Source of the DNA: Armillaria gallica
Lineage: Eukaryota > Basidiomycota > Agaricomycetes > Agaricales > Physalacriaceae
NCBI GenBank assembly: GCA_037576215.1
Contig: JBANDB010000006.1
Coordinates: forward strand, 3,472,001 to 3,536,000
Reading direction: 5' to 3'
Length of the DNA stretch: 64,000 bases
In this document: in pieces, positions 1 through 10,687 of the stretch
Numbering within the stretch: the first letter of the stretch is position 1
Layout: every line of letters begins with the position of its first letter
The notes under the pieces: model-generated
What the model was told of the DNA's origin: nothing
Databases searched by the model: none
What the model saw: only the letters and a program-made list of their open reading frames with translations
Program-made: the position numbers and the translations under genes

Positions 1-750
1 GATTGGGGGAGCATGTTATGGAACCCGGACATCCACTTGTTTACAGCAATTTTGGTTTTTCAGCTTGAATTAGGACAGATAACGGCAATGATCAACGCTT
101 GACAAATTTCCAGTAGGACCTAGCGTTGTATAGAAACCTGCGATGTCGAGCTGTTGAGGTTCAAGGCGTGGTTGCATCAAGCCGCCAGCATCATGTTCTT
201 CACGTTGTATTACGTAAGACGCAGAAAACGCCGACCGCATCATGTTCGATGGGGTGCTGTATAATATCGATTTATATCAGCGGTAACCAACAGTTACAGA
301 GATGTTCGGGAAATTAAGTAAGTGAACGTCGAACGTAGATAAGAAATCGTGGAGAACTGTGCATTTTCAAGTGAACAGATTACCGACAACAGCCCTTTGT
401 TCAATATTTCCGCAATCAGTGTCGGTAGGAGGGGAATAGGCAACTATAGCTGGATTGTTATTTAAACAGACCCGTCACCTTTACAGAAATTATTCCAATG
501 AGAACAAGGATTTACTAAAACTGTGCGTCAATAATTCGACTTCACAGCTTGGCCCCTCCTGAGGGACTACGGGCGGAAAGTAATGTCCTGGAGATCCATC
601 AGAGGAACAACGGTGGTATTATCAGTCATCAACAGCACTTGTTTCATTTTTGCACTTCCTGCGGATAATTCTGAAAACCTTCGAGTGCGATCAAAGGACC
701 CAACTCTTCTTTGAGCTAGGGCAAGTGGTCATGAAGGACGTTGAGAACAC
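1..750 (-). pseudogene. Upstream/F-box-like relic of the HET module (fourth copy, cut by the window edge)
   Basis: Read on the minus strand, this stretch aligns by eye with the region upstream of the HET gene at 5.4-7.7 kb and with the matching regions near 48.1-48.7 and 57.1-57.7 kb. Shared landmarks include the GGTTCAAGGCGTGGTTGCAT block (near 159-178), the ATAATATCGATTTATATCAG block (near 260-279) and the CCCTCAGGAGGGGCC block (near 551-565 on the reverse strand). Frames are broken by stops and no intact product remains. The HET body would lie left of position 1, so I cannot say whether it is complete. Confidence 0.6.
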
Positions 751-1536
751 GAGGTTGTCGGAGACGCCGACTCGGATGGTTTGGGGGAGGATTACGGGAT
801 ATGTGAGGATTGGTATAATGGACGCATGCAGCTAATGTCAACGTCGTAGTATACGCTTCCGTAATGGTGCAAAACAAGATCATGTCTGCGCGCAGTATTA
901 GAAAATGGTATCCATCGTAGGTCCGTAGAAGCCAAGGATAGTATCCGTCGATAGATGTTAGAGGGGATTCGTCTGTTCAGAGGATGTATTCATCAGTTGA
1001 CAGTGGTGGTACCAGTAAGATAGACGTACTTGTCTGGTATTAGGTTCCGACACCGATCTCCATTTTTCTGACTTGGCCGTCTGATGAAGCAGCCTCGGTG
1101 CCCGTTCTACCCGGTCATAGCGGCCAAGTGGCGCAGTTCTGCGAATTCCGTAGCTGCTGTCAAGCTGGCCTCAACTCGATGCGCGCCTAGCAACCGACCC
1201 TCCCTTCCGCCGGCTCCCATCGATGTACGCGTAAACGTTGCGGCCCTCTCTGAAAGCCTGTCAGCACAAGATACTTCGCCACACGAATTCACCCACCTAG
1301 CCAATCTGATATTTGAACGAACCCCAACACCGAACACGACACTATCCATTCCTGACCTATGTCCATCTCCGTCCCCGTCCCCGCATCACCACATTCCCTT
1401 CCCTTTCCCAGCGCCATCTCTCATCTCGTCTCGGCGTCACTCCCTGTTTGCAACATCGACTGTCGTCATCAGCGTCGACGGTGGAGGCATCGAGCGGATG
1501 ACTGCGAAATCGTCTCTGAGTCCTAGGGAAGAACGG

Positions 1537-1612
1537 CGGGTGTCATGAAATGGAGGGGATGACCTTCACGGACGCAGGGAGGATGGCCGGTGTCATGAAA
1601 TGGAGGAGATGG
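1537..1612. repeat. Short direct duplication
   Basis: The string GGTGTCATGAAATGGAGG occurs twice, near 1538 and 1590, about 50 bp apart, each followed by GATG within a few bases. It is a local tandem duplication with a few mismatches in the spacer. No function is suggested by the sequence. Confidence 0.7.
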
Positions 1613-2040
1613 CGTTCGGGATGTGAACATTTCGAACGAGATCCATCCTTGTGAGTTCGGATGCGGATGCGGAGTGCGCGCGCGGGTGATCTGCGTAGCC
1701 AGCACGCCGTCAGAGGAGAGATGGAAAGCTTTTGAAGACAACGCATCGTTTATGTACCAAAGAAAATGCTACTGAGCTTCATGTATACCCTTGAACAGAT
1801 ACCCCATTCCAACAGAAAACAGACGTGAGCTGTTGTACCAGTCAGTTGGCAGGTCTACGCGTGAAGAATGGTACAGAACCTACCATTCTACCTCAGGATA
1901 AAATGGGTTGGCGTCCAACTTAGGGCCAAGACGGACTAAAATCAAAGAAGCCTTAGCTTAAAAGAACGATGAGAACGGCGAAAGAAAAGAGCCAAGCACA
2001 GTACTTACCATGTCAAAAGCGGCCGATGGCGTAGGAGGTC

Positions 2041-2070
2041 CAGGGCAGGGCAGGGCAGGGCAGGGCAGGC
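2041..2070. repeat. (CAGGG)n microsatellite
   Basis: Five perfect CAGGG units (2041-2065) are followed by a near unit (CAGGC). The repeat lies in non-coding DNA. The G-rich strand could be polymorphic or form secondary structure, but nothing around it shows a role. Confidence 0.9.
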
Positions 2071-2689
2071 AAGCAGTGGCAGGAGATTCGTAGGACGCGT
2101 CTACAGCGACATTAGTCACAAAGTCAACGAACTCTGCACGACAAGTAGACGAGGAGTCGAAGGGAAGAAGAGGAGATGAGGGGAGAGAATGAACCGGAGC
2201 TGCAAGTCCCATCCAAAACGGGAAGGAAATTCAACGAGACCCTGAACTCGGATCCCTCTCTACTTTCGAACGAGGAGTGTGTAGGTCGCGCGCTTGAACT
2301 TTTATCTCGAGACGTGCCACTGATTATTTCTTTCTTTCAACCTGCAGACTGGGAGCCAAGAGGTCTCTCGGAGGAACACTTCGAGATACGCGATGCTGGG
2401 TCATGCTCAAACAGCGCTTGAGAGGACGTGTGCCGACGTTGGAAAGGATTTCGATTGAAGCTGCGTTTCATTTTCATGGATGAAGAGAACGAGAACTGCA
2501 GTCAAAAATGCAACTCTGTTGACTTTCACTGACAGCTCTGTAGGTCGTGTTCTCAAATATAACATCCATCCCGTTGCTTAATTCTTGCAGTTACTTTCTA
2601 TTATTTTATACTATCTTACTATATCTCCTGGATAGAGCCCATCCTCAAGACTCTATCGCCTAATTCTCACAGGGCCTTTATCATAAGCG

Positions 2690-3225
2690 TGTCCACCTAC
2701 ACTTGACCAGAGCTGGAATCAGTTATCGCCACCGTCCAGTCTCTTCGAACCAATATTGGGGACCGTCAGCATGGTACCAGCTCCAGAATCGCCGTCGAGC
2801 TCAACACAAGCTGCCCAAACATTCCCGGGTCCTCTCCGAAAGGATACATGACCGATGACCTCAGGGAGCTGCTGAACGGACTCAAGATGGAGAATCGTCG
2901 AGACCCTGCACTGACTATCGGCCTCAAGCTCCCTCCGTACGCGTATCAATAGCAGTTCAAGGACGTGCTGAACGTCCTGGCCAACTTCCCCGCCGCTATG
3001 ATGGGCGCGGGGAGGTATGAATGAAGAAGTGCAGCCTGTTTGCATTTTTGACGTGCACAAATACGTTGGAGAACTCTTTGTTGTAACCTGATTAGGTGGC
3101 ACATAACGAGAGTACTAGCGGGAGCGGCTTTACAGTTCTGACTGGATCGGGCGGCCTGGCCGACGAGGCGTCGCATGCTCTTTCGTTGGAGAACATGTTT
3201 ACATTTTACAAACTATTGTATGTAC
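2690..3225 (+). pseudogene. Dihydroorotate dehydrogenase (class 1A type) pseudogene fragment
   Basis: Forward frames read VQSLRTNIGDRQHGTSSRIA, then VELNTSCPNIPGSSPKGYM, then a segment ending in LKLPPYAYQ followed by a stop where the family has Thr/His/Gln-type residues. After a gap comes GGLADEASHALSLENMFTFY. These match the E/NLSCPN flavin/substrate region and the GGLAG..LHPLALGNV region of cytosolic URA1-type dihydroorotate dehydrogenases. Several frame changes and in-frame stops, with both protein ends missing, show a relic. The family oxidises dihydroorotate in pyrimidine synthesis. Family assignment is by eye from these two blocks. Confidence 0.6.
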
Positions 3226-3394
3226 AGGCTGAAGCGGTACGACAGGCAAGAAAATTTCCTACTTTCACTTCAATACTACAGCCTAGACTGAAAACTACAA
3301 TTCCCGAAACAATGAAGATGCCGCGCTACTACTGGGACAGATCGTTACAGGCAACTAGACAAATTTTTGCCCCTCAGAATGATTCCTCCTTGTC

Positions 3395-3595
3395 CTTCGT
3401 TGACGTTTTGGGATGTTCTGATGACAACCAAGTCGAGTTTCGAATCTCGGCTTACCTTGGTGGGGCGCTGGCAGCATATGTCGGGAAATGATGGGAAGGC
3501 GAGTGGGCCGATGAGGACGATGGCACTTAGAGGACGCGTGAAGAAGGCGTAGTCCGGCATCCTGGGCATCTCCGGATCGGATGAACGTTGAACTG
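3395..3595 (+). pseudogene. DAO-type FAD-dependent oxidoreductase C-terminal remnant
   Basis: The forward translation contains DDNQVEFRISAYLGGALAAY and then GK.WEGEWADEDDG across a stop, followed by a SGILGIS block where the expected Trp codon is TAG. A very similar string (DDSQVEFRVSAYLSGAPATY) lies on the minus strand near 62.3 kb, so the two are copies of one family. The blocks resemble the C-terminal part of fungal FAD-dependent (DAO-fold) oxidoreductases, where DDSQ, a YFG segment and a G-GxxGxSADGxPWVG segment occur. It is broken and cannot make the enzyme. Confidence 0.55.
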
Positions 3596-3802
3596 GCACC
3601 GTAGGCCCTCAAAGTTGTCGATGTAGGACCACCCAAAAATCCACCACTTGGCCTGTTTTTCGTCCTCGCTTTCCAAAACCAACCATTCTGGCTCACGTCG
3701 CAGCTCATAGTCACGCTCGAAGAACCCGGGTGCTACAACGCCATCCCTCTTACCATCACGACTTTTTACCTCTTCAACGCTGGATTCAAGGTGTCGACAC
3801 AC
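3590..3802 (-). pseudogene. Unidentified conserved coding fragment, copy 1
   Basis: The minus strand encodes CRHLESSVEEVKSRDGKRDG, then a run with GFFERDYELRREPEWLVLES and WWIFGWSYIDNFEG. A second copy of its first part (CRHLESSVKGAKSRDGKRD) is readable on the plus strand near 53.07 kb. I do not recognise the family. Two copies with conserved residues but different decay suggest a former gene belonging to the accessory regions. It overlaps the end of the DAO remnant on the opposite strand. Confidence 0.4.
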
Positions 3803-4439
3803 TATTGGATCAGCTCTTCGCTGTTGTCAGCAATGGATGCCTTTCATATTAGTACGATGTATCGTCAACGACTGATTGGAACGGTATGTGGACTATCAGA
3901 ATGTGCCCGTCGCGATGTAGCCGAAATCGTGTAGTAATTCGATGCGGTGTATATCAGCCATACGACGCCAAAAGCCTCATCATCAACCAGACTTGGACCT
4001 CACGAAAAGGACCTTGCCAATCACGCTTGTTGAGTCTGGGAAAGTACCGAGAATTCATCAGGCGTGTCTGAATCGACGGTCAGTCATTCAAGATAGATCT
4101 GGATCCGACATTGAACGCGCCGAGATACAGTTCCTCCGCTGAATTTCCTGAGCAAAAGATTTTGATGGAGGCCTTCCACCCTCGTTGGCCTATTTAGTCT
4201 TGTTGGCGGAAAGAGTCAGAATACTCTGTTGGCATTTCTATCACCTGACGCTGTAATTAACCGCAGAATAAAAGTTCGTTATCAGAATGTGTGGGAATGG
4301 ACGTGACGGATGTGGCTCGAACGAAGTTATGACAGATACGTAGGTGGTGGTGGCAAATACTGTCACTGCTGTTATTCGTCCCAATACATGGTGTAACCTC
4401 CTGATAACCTTCATGGATTATTAGTACGACTTCTCAAAT

Positions 4440-5010
4440 TTTCTCCAAAGTCCTGGCTTACCCAGGCTTACCTAGCGCATCGATTTGCCACGTCATACGT
4501 CGCCTTTGACGGGAACCGCGCCCACTGTGTCACGTCACGCGTCGTCTTCGACCACAACCACCACCTCTGCCTCGACCGCCTTGGAATGCACACCGAGCCT
4601 GCAATTGACCTCGTCTGCCGTGAGTATTTCGCACATACTGAATGCACAGATACAGCAGGCCCGACCATAAAAAGCCATTTCTCAGACGAAGCATGGCAAC
4701 GCCGGGCGAGCCAGAAATTTGTATGTATAGATGGTAAGCCTTTATGTATTTCCATTGGCTGCCTCATGATTCCTGTAGGTTCATTGGAGCAGCTGTGGGT
4801 TCATACTGGTGAAGACGATTCTGATACGCGTCGGCATTGGTGGTGACTGGTAACGGCTACAACAACTTTTGGACGACTTCTACGATGACCAGGGTAGCAC
4901 GGCAGCAGTGATGACGAAGATCAAGGAGCATACTGGAGCGGTTGGCGCTCAGACGGTGAGCCAAGGACAAGGGACCCATATACACTGGGAGCAACCTGAA
5001 CGACCCCGGG
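4440..5010 (+). pseudogene. Unidentified multi-exon coding remnant
   Basis: A forward frame runs from about 4480 (YVAFDGNRAHCVTSRVVFDH) to about 4735, a plausible intron follows (GTAAGC near 4734 to CTGTAG near 4780), and reading resumes with SLEQLWVHTGEDDSDTRRHW before a stop. Further on, LLDDFYDDQGSTAAVMTKIK is readable near 4870-4930. The mix of good coding texture, an intron-like segment and stops suggests a decayed gene. I do not recognise the protein. The rest of 3803-5340 shows only short disconnected frames. Confidence 0.3.
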
Positions 5011-5374
5011 GCTGACGACGTGACGCGGAGGTTCCCGATCTCGACAGACAGTCAATTCTTGGTGATATAAATAGCGGGACATGAGAAGGTACGTTCCTGG
5101 GAGGGTCAAGATATGTGAGCTGACTTCGTCGATGCAACAGGTTGATCCCTGACTGAGTATATGCGCGCTCAAAAATGCCCACGCCATGCAAATGTACGAA
5201 GTCCGCCGAATGCAACAGTATAGGGATATTCCCAAGAGATGTCATGCTTTCATGGCGCCCTCTGGAATCGGTCACGGTACGTGTTGGTGAGATGCTTGTA
5301 CGCGCCTAATCAATACATCTAAACAGTTGGACATCCTGTCCTTCCTTGGCGGCACAGAATGTGGGTATTCACAA

Positions 5375-7353
5375 TCAAGCAAGAATACTACGAGACTTTG
5401 CAGACAAGCCTAGTTCCATTAGCCGCTTTATTTCATTCAAGTCAGTCATTGTAAACACAGACACTTTCTCGAACATCCTGCTGGGCAGTCGTCGCCCGAT
5501 AACCCAATATTGCGGTGAACATATTGCATTTTTGTTGTACCACGGCACTGGATCGCTGCCGAGCAGTGTGTACGTGCCTTCGGGTATCGGGTACTGGTGA
5601 CTGGCAAGGATGTTGAATGCATGCGCCATCCCGTCGGCATCTTCAACAACCAACTCTCCGCATCGATCGATACCTTCGACACCTCCCACAGCCAATCCGA
5701 GCACAAAGGCCTTTTCAATGTGGAGCCCTTTACACCAGTCGTCCTTACCCCCCTTAACGTTGCCAGTCCACCTACTATCTTTGGGCAGAGACTTGGTCAT
5801 GACCTGCTTCCACGACGGTCTCCATTTCTGGCATCCAATTCCAGGTTCCGGATAGGCGAAGAACAGTTGGCCCCGAAAGATCGGTTTCATCTCATTATAA
5901 GTGCTGTCCATGCATCCTCCAGAGATTGGCTCTCATAATATGCCGGTATTGTGCGCGTCCACAGAGAAAATGCTAGTCCGGCAACTTTGTCTACAGGGTT
6001 CGTTGATATCCGATCCTGCATTGCGGATAGCACGAGATATACACTGCCAAATGGAATCTCTGCAGACTCGAGCTGCTTGTGAAATCTCGTTAATATCTTG
6101 TCCTCGTAGTTTCCCGCCTCGTCTATTGGCTCGGCGTTCATCGGTCCATCAGGTGTATCTCCGGCAATTATCCTCTCCCCGCCAACCTCCTGCACTGTCC
6201 ATGCACGCCTAAACCAACACTGGTCACTCTCCAAGTCACCCTCCTTCAAACTCAAAGGCAGACCCAGCCCGCTCAAATAGCACACCACTGTTGCATGCTT
6301 ATATATCGCTCCAATGGTAGGCACATCAAGTTTCCACTCTTCTACTCGCAGATCCTCCCTCGGCCCTCCTCTCTGTCTTAAGCAGAGAACATCCAACCAT
6401 GTGTATTCCAGTCCTAGGTTCAGCATCTCGATCCGGATGAGGTCGAGGTTGGCACCTTTCGGGATGGGCACGGGCCATTCATATCCATTGATGGGGGTCC
6501 ACACGTCAATGCGATCTACCTCATCCATCCAAGCATGTGATATTGGTCGTGCTTTATTACCAACTTCAAATGTGAAGTTCGCCTCGCAGCTCCACCATGG
6601 GACCACACGATTACTGTGCAGATCCCACACTCGTCGAGGTTCGACAGTGTCCGCTTTGACTATCCGGCTACCAACGAGTGCGTTCCTTCGTCGATTGATG
6701 TCCTCCGCTTCACGTTTCTGTAGCTCCATTTGAATGTCAGTGACTCCGCTGTCGCACCATGCCGAGCGCAGACGGCCATATGCAGTTCCAAAGTCGTAGT
6801 TCTGTGCAATGCAGTCTTTGAGAACGGAGGAGAGGGATGGGGTACTATCTAATGTGTATGAGGTTCCGAGTGTGGCGTTGAGTAAACCCAAGATGCCCTG
6901 AATGCCAAGACTAGAGCAGAGAATGTCGGCTAGAGAGGAAGGCACTACGGGCTCTCTGCCGGTATACGCCCGTTGTTTTGGAACCTTTATGGATTCTTCC
7001 GCTTGCCCGGTTTCTGTCTGCGAGGAGATCGTAGCTTCGGGCAGAAGTGGTGGACCAGTGTCGCCTCCAAAACTATCGGAGGCGTGATAATATGCCTGCA
7101 GTTCCTGAAGACTATTATATATTGCCGTCCATTCGATTTTCGCATGATTACTCACTTTTTCTTGTAGTTTGCGAAGCACCTTACGGTACATCCGCTTGTA
7201 GACAGCAATTCTGTTTTTTACTACGCAAAGCTTGAATAAGGACACACAACAGCGATGATCAGCTGTGCTTACACTTGACAAAGTTCCAGTAGGACCTAGC
7301 GTTGTATCGGTGCATGTTATGTTGAGCTGCTGAGGTTCAAGGCGTGGTTGCAT
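5375..7353 (-). pseudogene. HET-domain protein, copy 1 (one-base frameshift)
   Basis: This is a heterokaryon-incompatibility (HET) domain protein, a family linked in fungi to non-self recognition and regulated cell death. The ATG at 7353 opens exon 1 (7273-7353); inferred introns are 7231-7272 (42 nt) and 7105-7155 (51 nt), and exon 3 starts at 7104. Both introns are multiples of three without stops, so the raw frame reads through them. HET motifs are YTWLDVLCLRQRGG, VPTIGAIYKHA and CWFRRAWTVQEV. Near 5892-5900 one base is missing relative to the two other copies (50 versus 51 nt between LEDAWTALI and YPEPG), shifting the frame; the C-terminal part continues in another frame to 5375. It could be an assembly error, otherwise a recent pseudogene. 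Confidence 0.75.
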
Positions 7354-7657
7354 CAAGCGACCGCACCATGATCTTCACGTAAGATGCAAAAGACGCCGAC
7401 CGCCCGGTTCGATGGGGTGCTGGATAATATCGATTTATATCAGCGGTAACCAACAGTACAGGGATGTTCGGGAAATTAAGTAGGTGAACGTTGAACATAA
7501 ATAAGACTCGTTTTGCTAATGCGTTTCCTGCGGAGAATTCTGAAAAATCTTCCTCTCCGTTGGTCGTGAAGGACGTTCGGATGTAGGACAGCATTCCAGA
7601 GTGCCAGACCTCATATACAATTATCTCGATAAGCTCTGGAGGAAATGTAGTCATGGC
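7337..7657 (-). CDS. F-box-like short open frame overlapping the HET start
   Basis: A 106-codon frame starts MTTFPPELIEIIVYEVWHSG, resembling the N-terminus of agaric F-box-like proteins, and ends in a TGA (7337-7339) lying 14-16 nt inside the HET reading frame that begins at 7353. The typical leucine-rich body of such proteins is absent, so this is either a truncated F-box leader, an upstream ORF on the HET transcript, or a relic. The equivalent segments at 48.1 and 57.1 kb carry frameshifts and stops, so this copy is the only open one. It probably does not make a working F-box protein. Confidence 0.4.
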   Translation of the reverse strand, partial: AMTTFPPELIEIIVYEVWHSGMLSYIRTSFTTNGEEDFSEFSAGNALAKRVLFMFNVHLLNFPNIPVLLVTADINRYYPAPHRTGRSASFASYVKIMVRSLDATTP

Positions 7658-7739
7658 GAAGCAAGTCACCTCGACTCATCTGCGTCCCGATGTACGTCCA
7701 CGACAAAGGTCAGATCGATTCTCAGTATCGATTGGAAGC

Positions 7740-8120
7740 ATCAGCGCTACTTCAGTGCGCGAAGGCTCTAGGCGATAACTGATTGTTCAGTTCTGTCCTA
7801 TACGGTGAAAGATAGATGAAATAAATAAACACTAACTGTTTTAGACATTAGACATTGCGGGGAGGAGACGAGCTCGATGAACCACAATACTCCCCCGGCC
7901 CATAATCCGACAATACTTCTGGTTCCTGGACGTGCCGGCATTTCTCCAGATGCATCTCCTCTCACGAAGGATTGAATTCAACGTTGTGCGGTTGAATCGA
8001 CACTGGCAGGAAAGAAAACGCTGCGTTGACGATCGTTTGTTTTGTCACTTAAACGAAGTGAAGAGAGTCCACCTATGAAGCGCATAACCTGCCTGTGTTG
8101 CCTGATGGACAACGCCAGTA
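7740..8120 (-). pseudogene. GT32 glycosyltransferase 3'-end remnant
   Basis: The minus strand reads IRQHRQVMRFIGGLSS and TNDRQRSVFFPASVD, matching the C-terminal tail of the GT32 gene at 46.7-47.9 kb (IRQRRQVMRLMGGLSS; TNDRQRGVLFFLPVSI). The match continues into the DNA downstream of that gene, including the stretch ending with CTAAAACAGTTA. No upstream part of the enzyme is present. Its position ahead of the F-box/HET pair, in the same relative orientation as at 47 and 57 kb, shows that it travelled as part of the same module. Confidence 0.65.
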
Positions 8121-8756
8121 CATCGTCCTTTGGCTGACTTTGTCCGTCCTTGCATCGTGCGAGGAGATGCAGGACAGTCCCAAGATTTAACTGGGCCATA
8201 GGCTGCGAGCGGTGTGCTTGTGCTCACATAATCACAATAGTTTCGGGCGGCCGTGTGGTAGATTAACGTAGGATTTCACTGGATAGGGTGCTTTCGCGAT
8301 GCATTTCAGCTGGTATACACTGCATTCAAGGAAACCAAAAATAATCCGTTGATCCTTCAGCTTGAAGCTGTTTCTGCAGTAATGGTATATTCGGAGCTAT
8401 ACGCTCATGATGGGTTAATGCCAGTTGAATGTGCTTTTCGCGTCGACGATCACTGTCGACAAGACTCCTAGATCCATACCTCTCAAATGTTTGTGCGCGA
8501 TGCAACAGACGTCGGCACCTATTGCAGCTAACGGCGTTAGTAGATGGTTAAGCATGATAGTAGAAGCTTGCTATCTCAGACTCCACGTCGGCGTTCCTAA
8601 TACTCTGTCGGTGGTTTGATGTTCAAAAGCGTGTCATATAAGGTAAGAAAAGACATGAATGCATAAAATAAAAACTGTTTACGTACGATACCATTTTAAC
8701 CTACAGCATGCAATCACAAAGTAATCAGATGGAGCGGAATGCCATCGGTAGAGTTA
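8121..8756. other. Intergenic, nothing recognised
   Basis: Short frames only (for example 8425-8619 forward). No family, repeat or splice pattern is visible. It marks the border between the decayed module on the left and the conserved gene block on the right. Confidence 0.5.
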
Positions 8757-10687
8757 CTACGGATTGGCGGAGAGATAACTCTCTCTCCCTTTCTCGTTGG
8801 GAGATCCGTACTGCGGCCGCCTCTCTGTGATGCTCATAATACCACCAGCGTTTGCGGCATTAGTGGGATAAGACGGTGGTGGAGGAGACATCCGGTTCGT
8901 CGCTAGATTGGACGGATCGCTTGTCACGGAATAACCTCCGTACACTGACGACTCGTTTCCTGAGGGCAAGATATGTGTATAAGATGAGATAGGTGGTGGA
9001 GCCGTATTAGTCGTGTCGGGTGCGAAAGGCGTGACTACCCAATCGGGTGGAGGGGCCAACGTTGGCCCGCCAGAGTAAATGGGCTCTTTGTAGCCGCCAG
9101 ACGGAGACTCGGAAGAATCCCTGCGGGCTCGGCGTTTACGAATAGCTCTGTAAATCAATATGCCTGCAACGAAGACTAGGACTGCGAATGCTGCTGATCC
9201 GATAGCAATCCCAACGATCGCACCAGTGGAAAGGCCGCCGTTCGTGTTGCTTGTATTTCTCTGTGCAAATCCGACGGTGCCAGTAGTGGCGTTTGAGATC
9301 GACACAATGCTAGTATAATTGTTAGTTGAAGACGATAATGGGAGTAACAACGCGTACACGTAAACGGAAGAAAGGAAGCTGGAACCCAAGAGATATTCTG
9401 TGGCTAAAGGCGATGACCACTGCTGGATGACGCCGGTGCATTGGCCGTTCTGGTTGACGACGAGTGTTGATTCATCGAGAGCGACCGCCAAGTCGTTGAT
9501 GGTGAAAATCATTTTCATTTGCGTGTCGCATGGAATGCTGTATACGTTTGTGGAAGGGGTGTTGCCGGCGACAGAAGCACCAGTGATGCTAGCATCTAAC
9601 GGTCATACGCGTGAGTGTTATGCCAAGAAAAACGTACGAGAGAAAACTGACACAGCACGCTAGCATCCTGTTGAGGGAGGACGAGCGCATGGTAGATTGG
9701 GTCGATTGCGGTTACGAGATTGCCACTACGAGAAACATTGCCGTTGCCTGTGGTCAACGTCCAGCTGTCGAGGTTGATGTAGAAGTCCGTATCCAGGCTG
9801 CTGGTATTGAACGTCTGCATTTCTTTCCAAGCGACGTTGCCTTGGTAGTACGATGGCTCCGGGTGGATAAGGTGAAGATATCCTCCGTTATTCGAGGAGC
9901 CGGTATTAGGGCTCAATGCCATGCCATAAGTAAAATTATCCCCGGCTGGCTGTCCTGAAAGGTAACCACCGAAGACCGTGGCGTTGAAATTCCCGTCTCC
10001 TGCGAAGTTGGTTAATTGGAAGCCTGTCGATGGGCAAGAAAGACGCGCTTGAATTGGGTCCGAGACCTAAGATACCAGAAATTCCAGGCGAGAACATAGA
10101 ATCAGATTGGTTGGCTACCACGACTGCAGCGATGGTCATGAAAGGTATTTGTACGGTATAGCTTTTCAGACATACTGGTCTGGTTAGCGTAGCTCCATTC
10201 CTGTCCGTCGGTTTTCTGAAGACCGCAGTTTTCCGTGATCAAGTTCCCATCTGCGGAAGCACCGCCTATTATGGCGACGTTCTGGCCACCAGTGAGGTCC
10301 GTTGCAGTCGTTGACTCCGAACGGTTATACCTGGTATCAGCTGATCTGAGAGAACGAATGACTTAACGAGAGAATATGCATACGGCTGAACGCCATCGCA
10401 CGTCTGGCAGCTTGTGCCCGCGACGGTAATATAGCCAGTGCTTGTTGTGAGCCCAAATGAGAAATGTTGCGCCGAAGCGCCCGTTGACTGGGAAACACAC
10501 TAAGCTCGGTAGCTGGGGCCAAAATAGCTACGAAACATACCATAACGACACTGACCGTGTACGAACCATTGTCGATACCCACAGGAACGGTGACAGTTGT
10601 ATACTCACTGCTTTCATCACGTCTTCGTAAACGAGAGGACACAGCCAACGAAAAGAGCGGGACAAGGTGCCAGGGTGCGAGTTTCAT
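8757..10687 (-). CDS. Membrane-anchored pepsin-like (A1 fold) protein without catalytic motifs
   Basis: The ATG at 10687 opens a signal peptide (MKLAPWHLVPLFSLAVSS). Clear introns are 10488-10540, 10331-10383 and 10124-10175, all phase-consistent. The body resembles the aspartic peptidase fold: LTTSTGYITVAGTSC aligns with the LDTGSTDLWVAGTSC type, GILGLG follows, and a TAIDPIYHALVLP segment sits where the second DTG motif should be. Both catalytic D[ST]G triads are therefore lost. After a glycosylation-rich stretch comes a transmembrane helix (GAIVGIAIGSAAFAVLVFVA) and a basic, proline/serine-rich cytoplasmic tail. Near 10030-10090 the frame changes: either a roughly 43-76 nt intron or a one-base shift, unresolved. 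A further intron lies near 9605-9670. A surface binding or sensor role is a guess. Confidence 0.65.

Larger units (their letters stand above)
751..2689. other. Stretch without a recognisable gene
   Basis: Short overlapping open frames occur on both strands (for example 1084-1548 and 2176-2421) but none shows a recognisable family, a clear splice pattern or a copy elsewhere in the window. An 81-codon forward frame at 2176-2421 starts with ATG and has a protein-like composition; it may be an orphan exon. Two small repeats here are listed separately. Confidence 0.5.

Noticed and set aside
1084..1548. 154-codon forward frame near the left end
   Set aside because: Composition is that of pyrimidine-rich DNA (Pro/Ser/His runs); no family blocks, no copy elsewhere in the window.
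6314..6733. Forward frame opposite HET copy 1 (and similar frames opposite copies 2 and 3)
   Set aside because: The same antisense reading recurs because the HET coding sequence is conserved among copies; stops interrupt it differently in each and no introns or motifs support it.
7156..7272. Reading the HET copy 1 frame straight through as one exon
   Set aside because: The 42- and 51-nt segments have GT..AG ends, are multiples of three here by chance, and correspond to stop-containing introns in copies 2 and 3.
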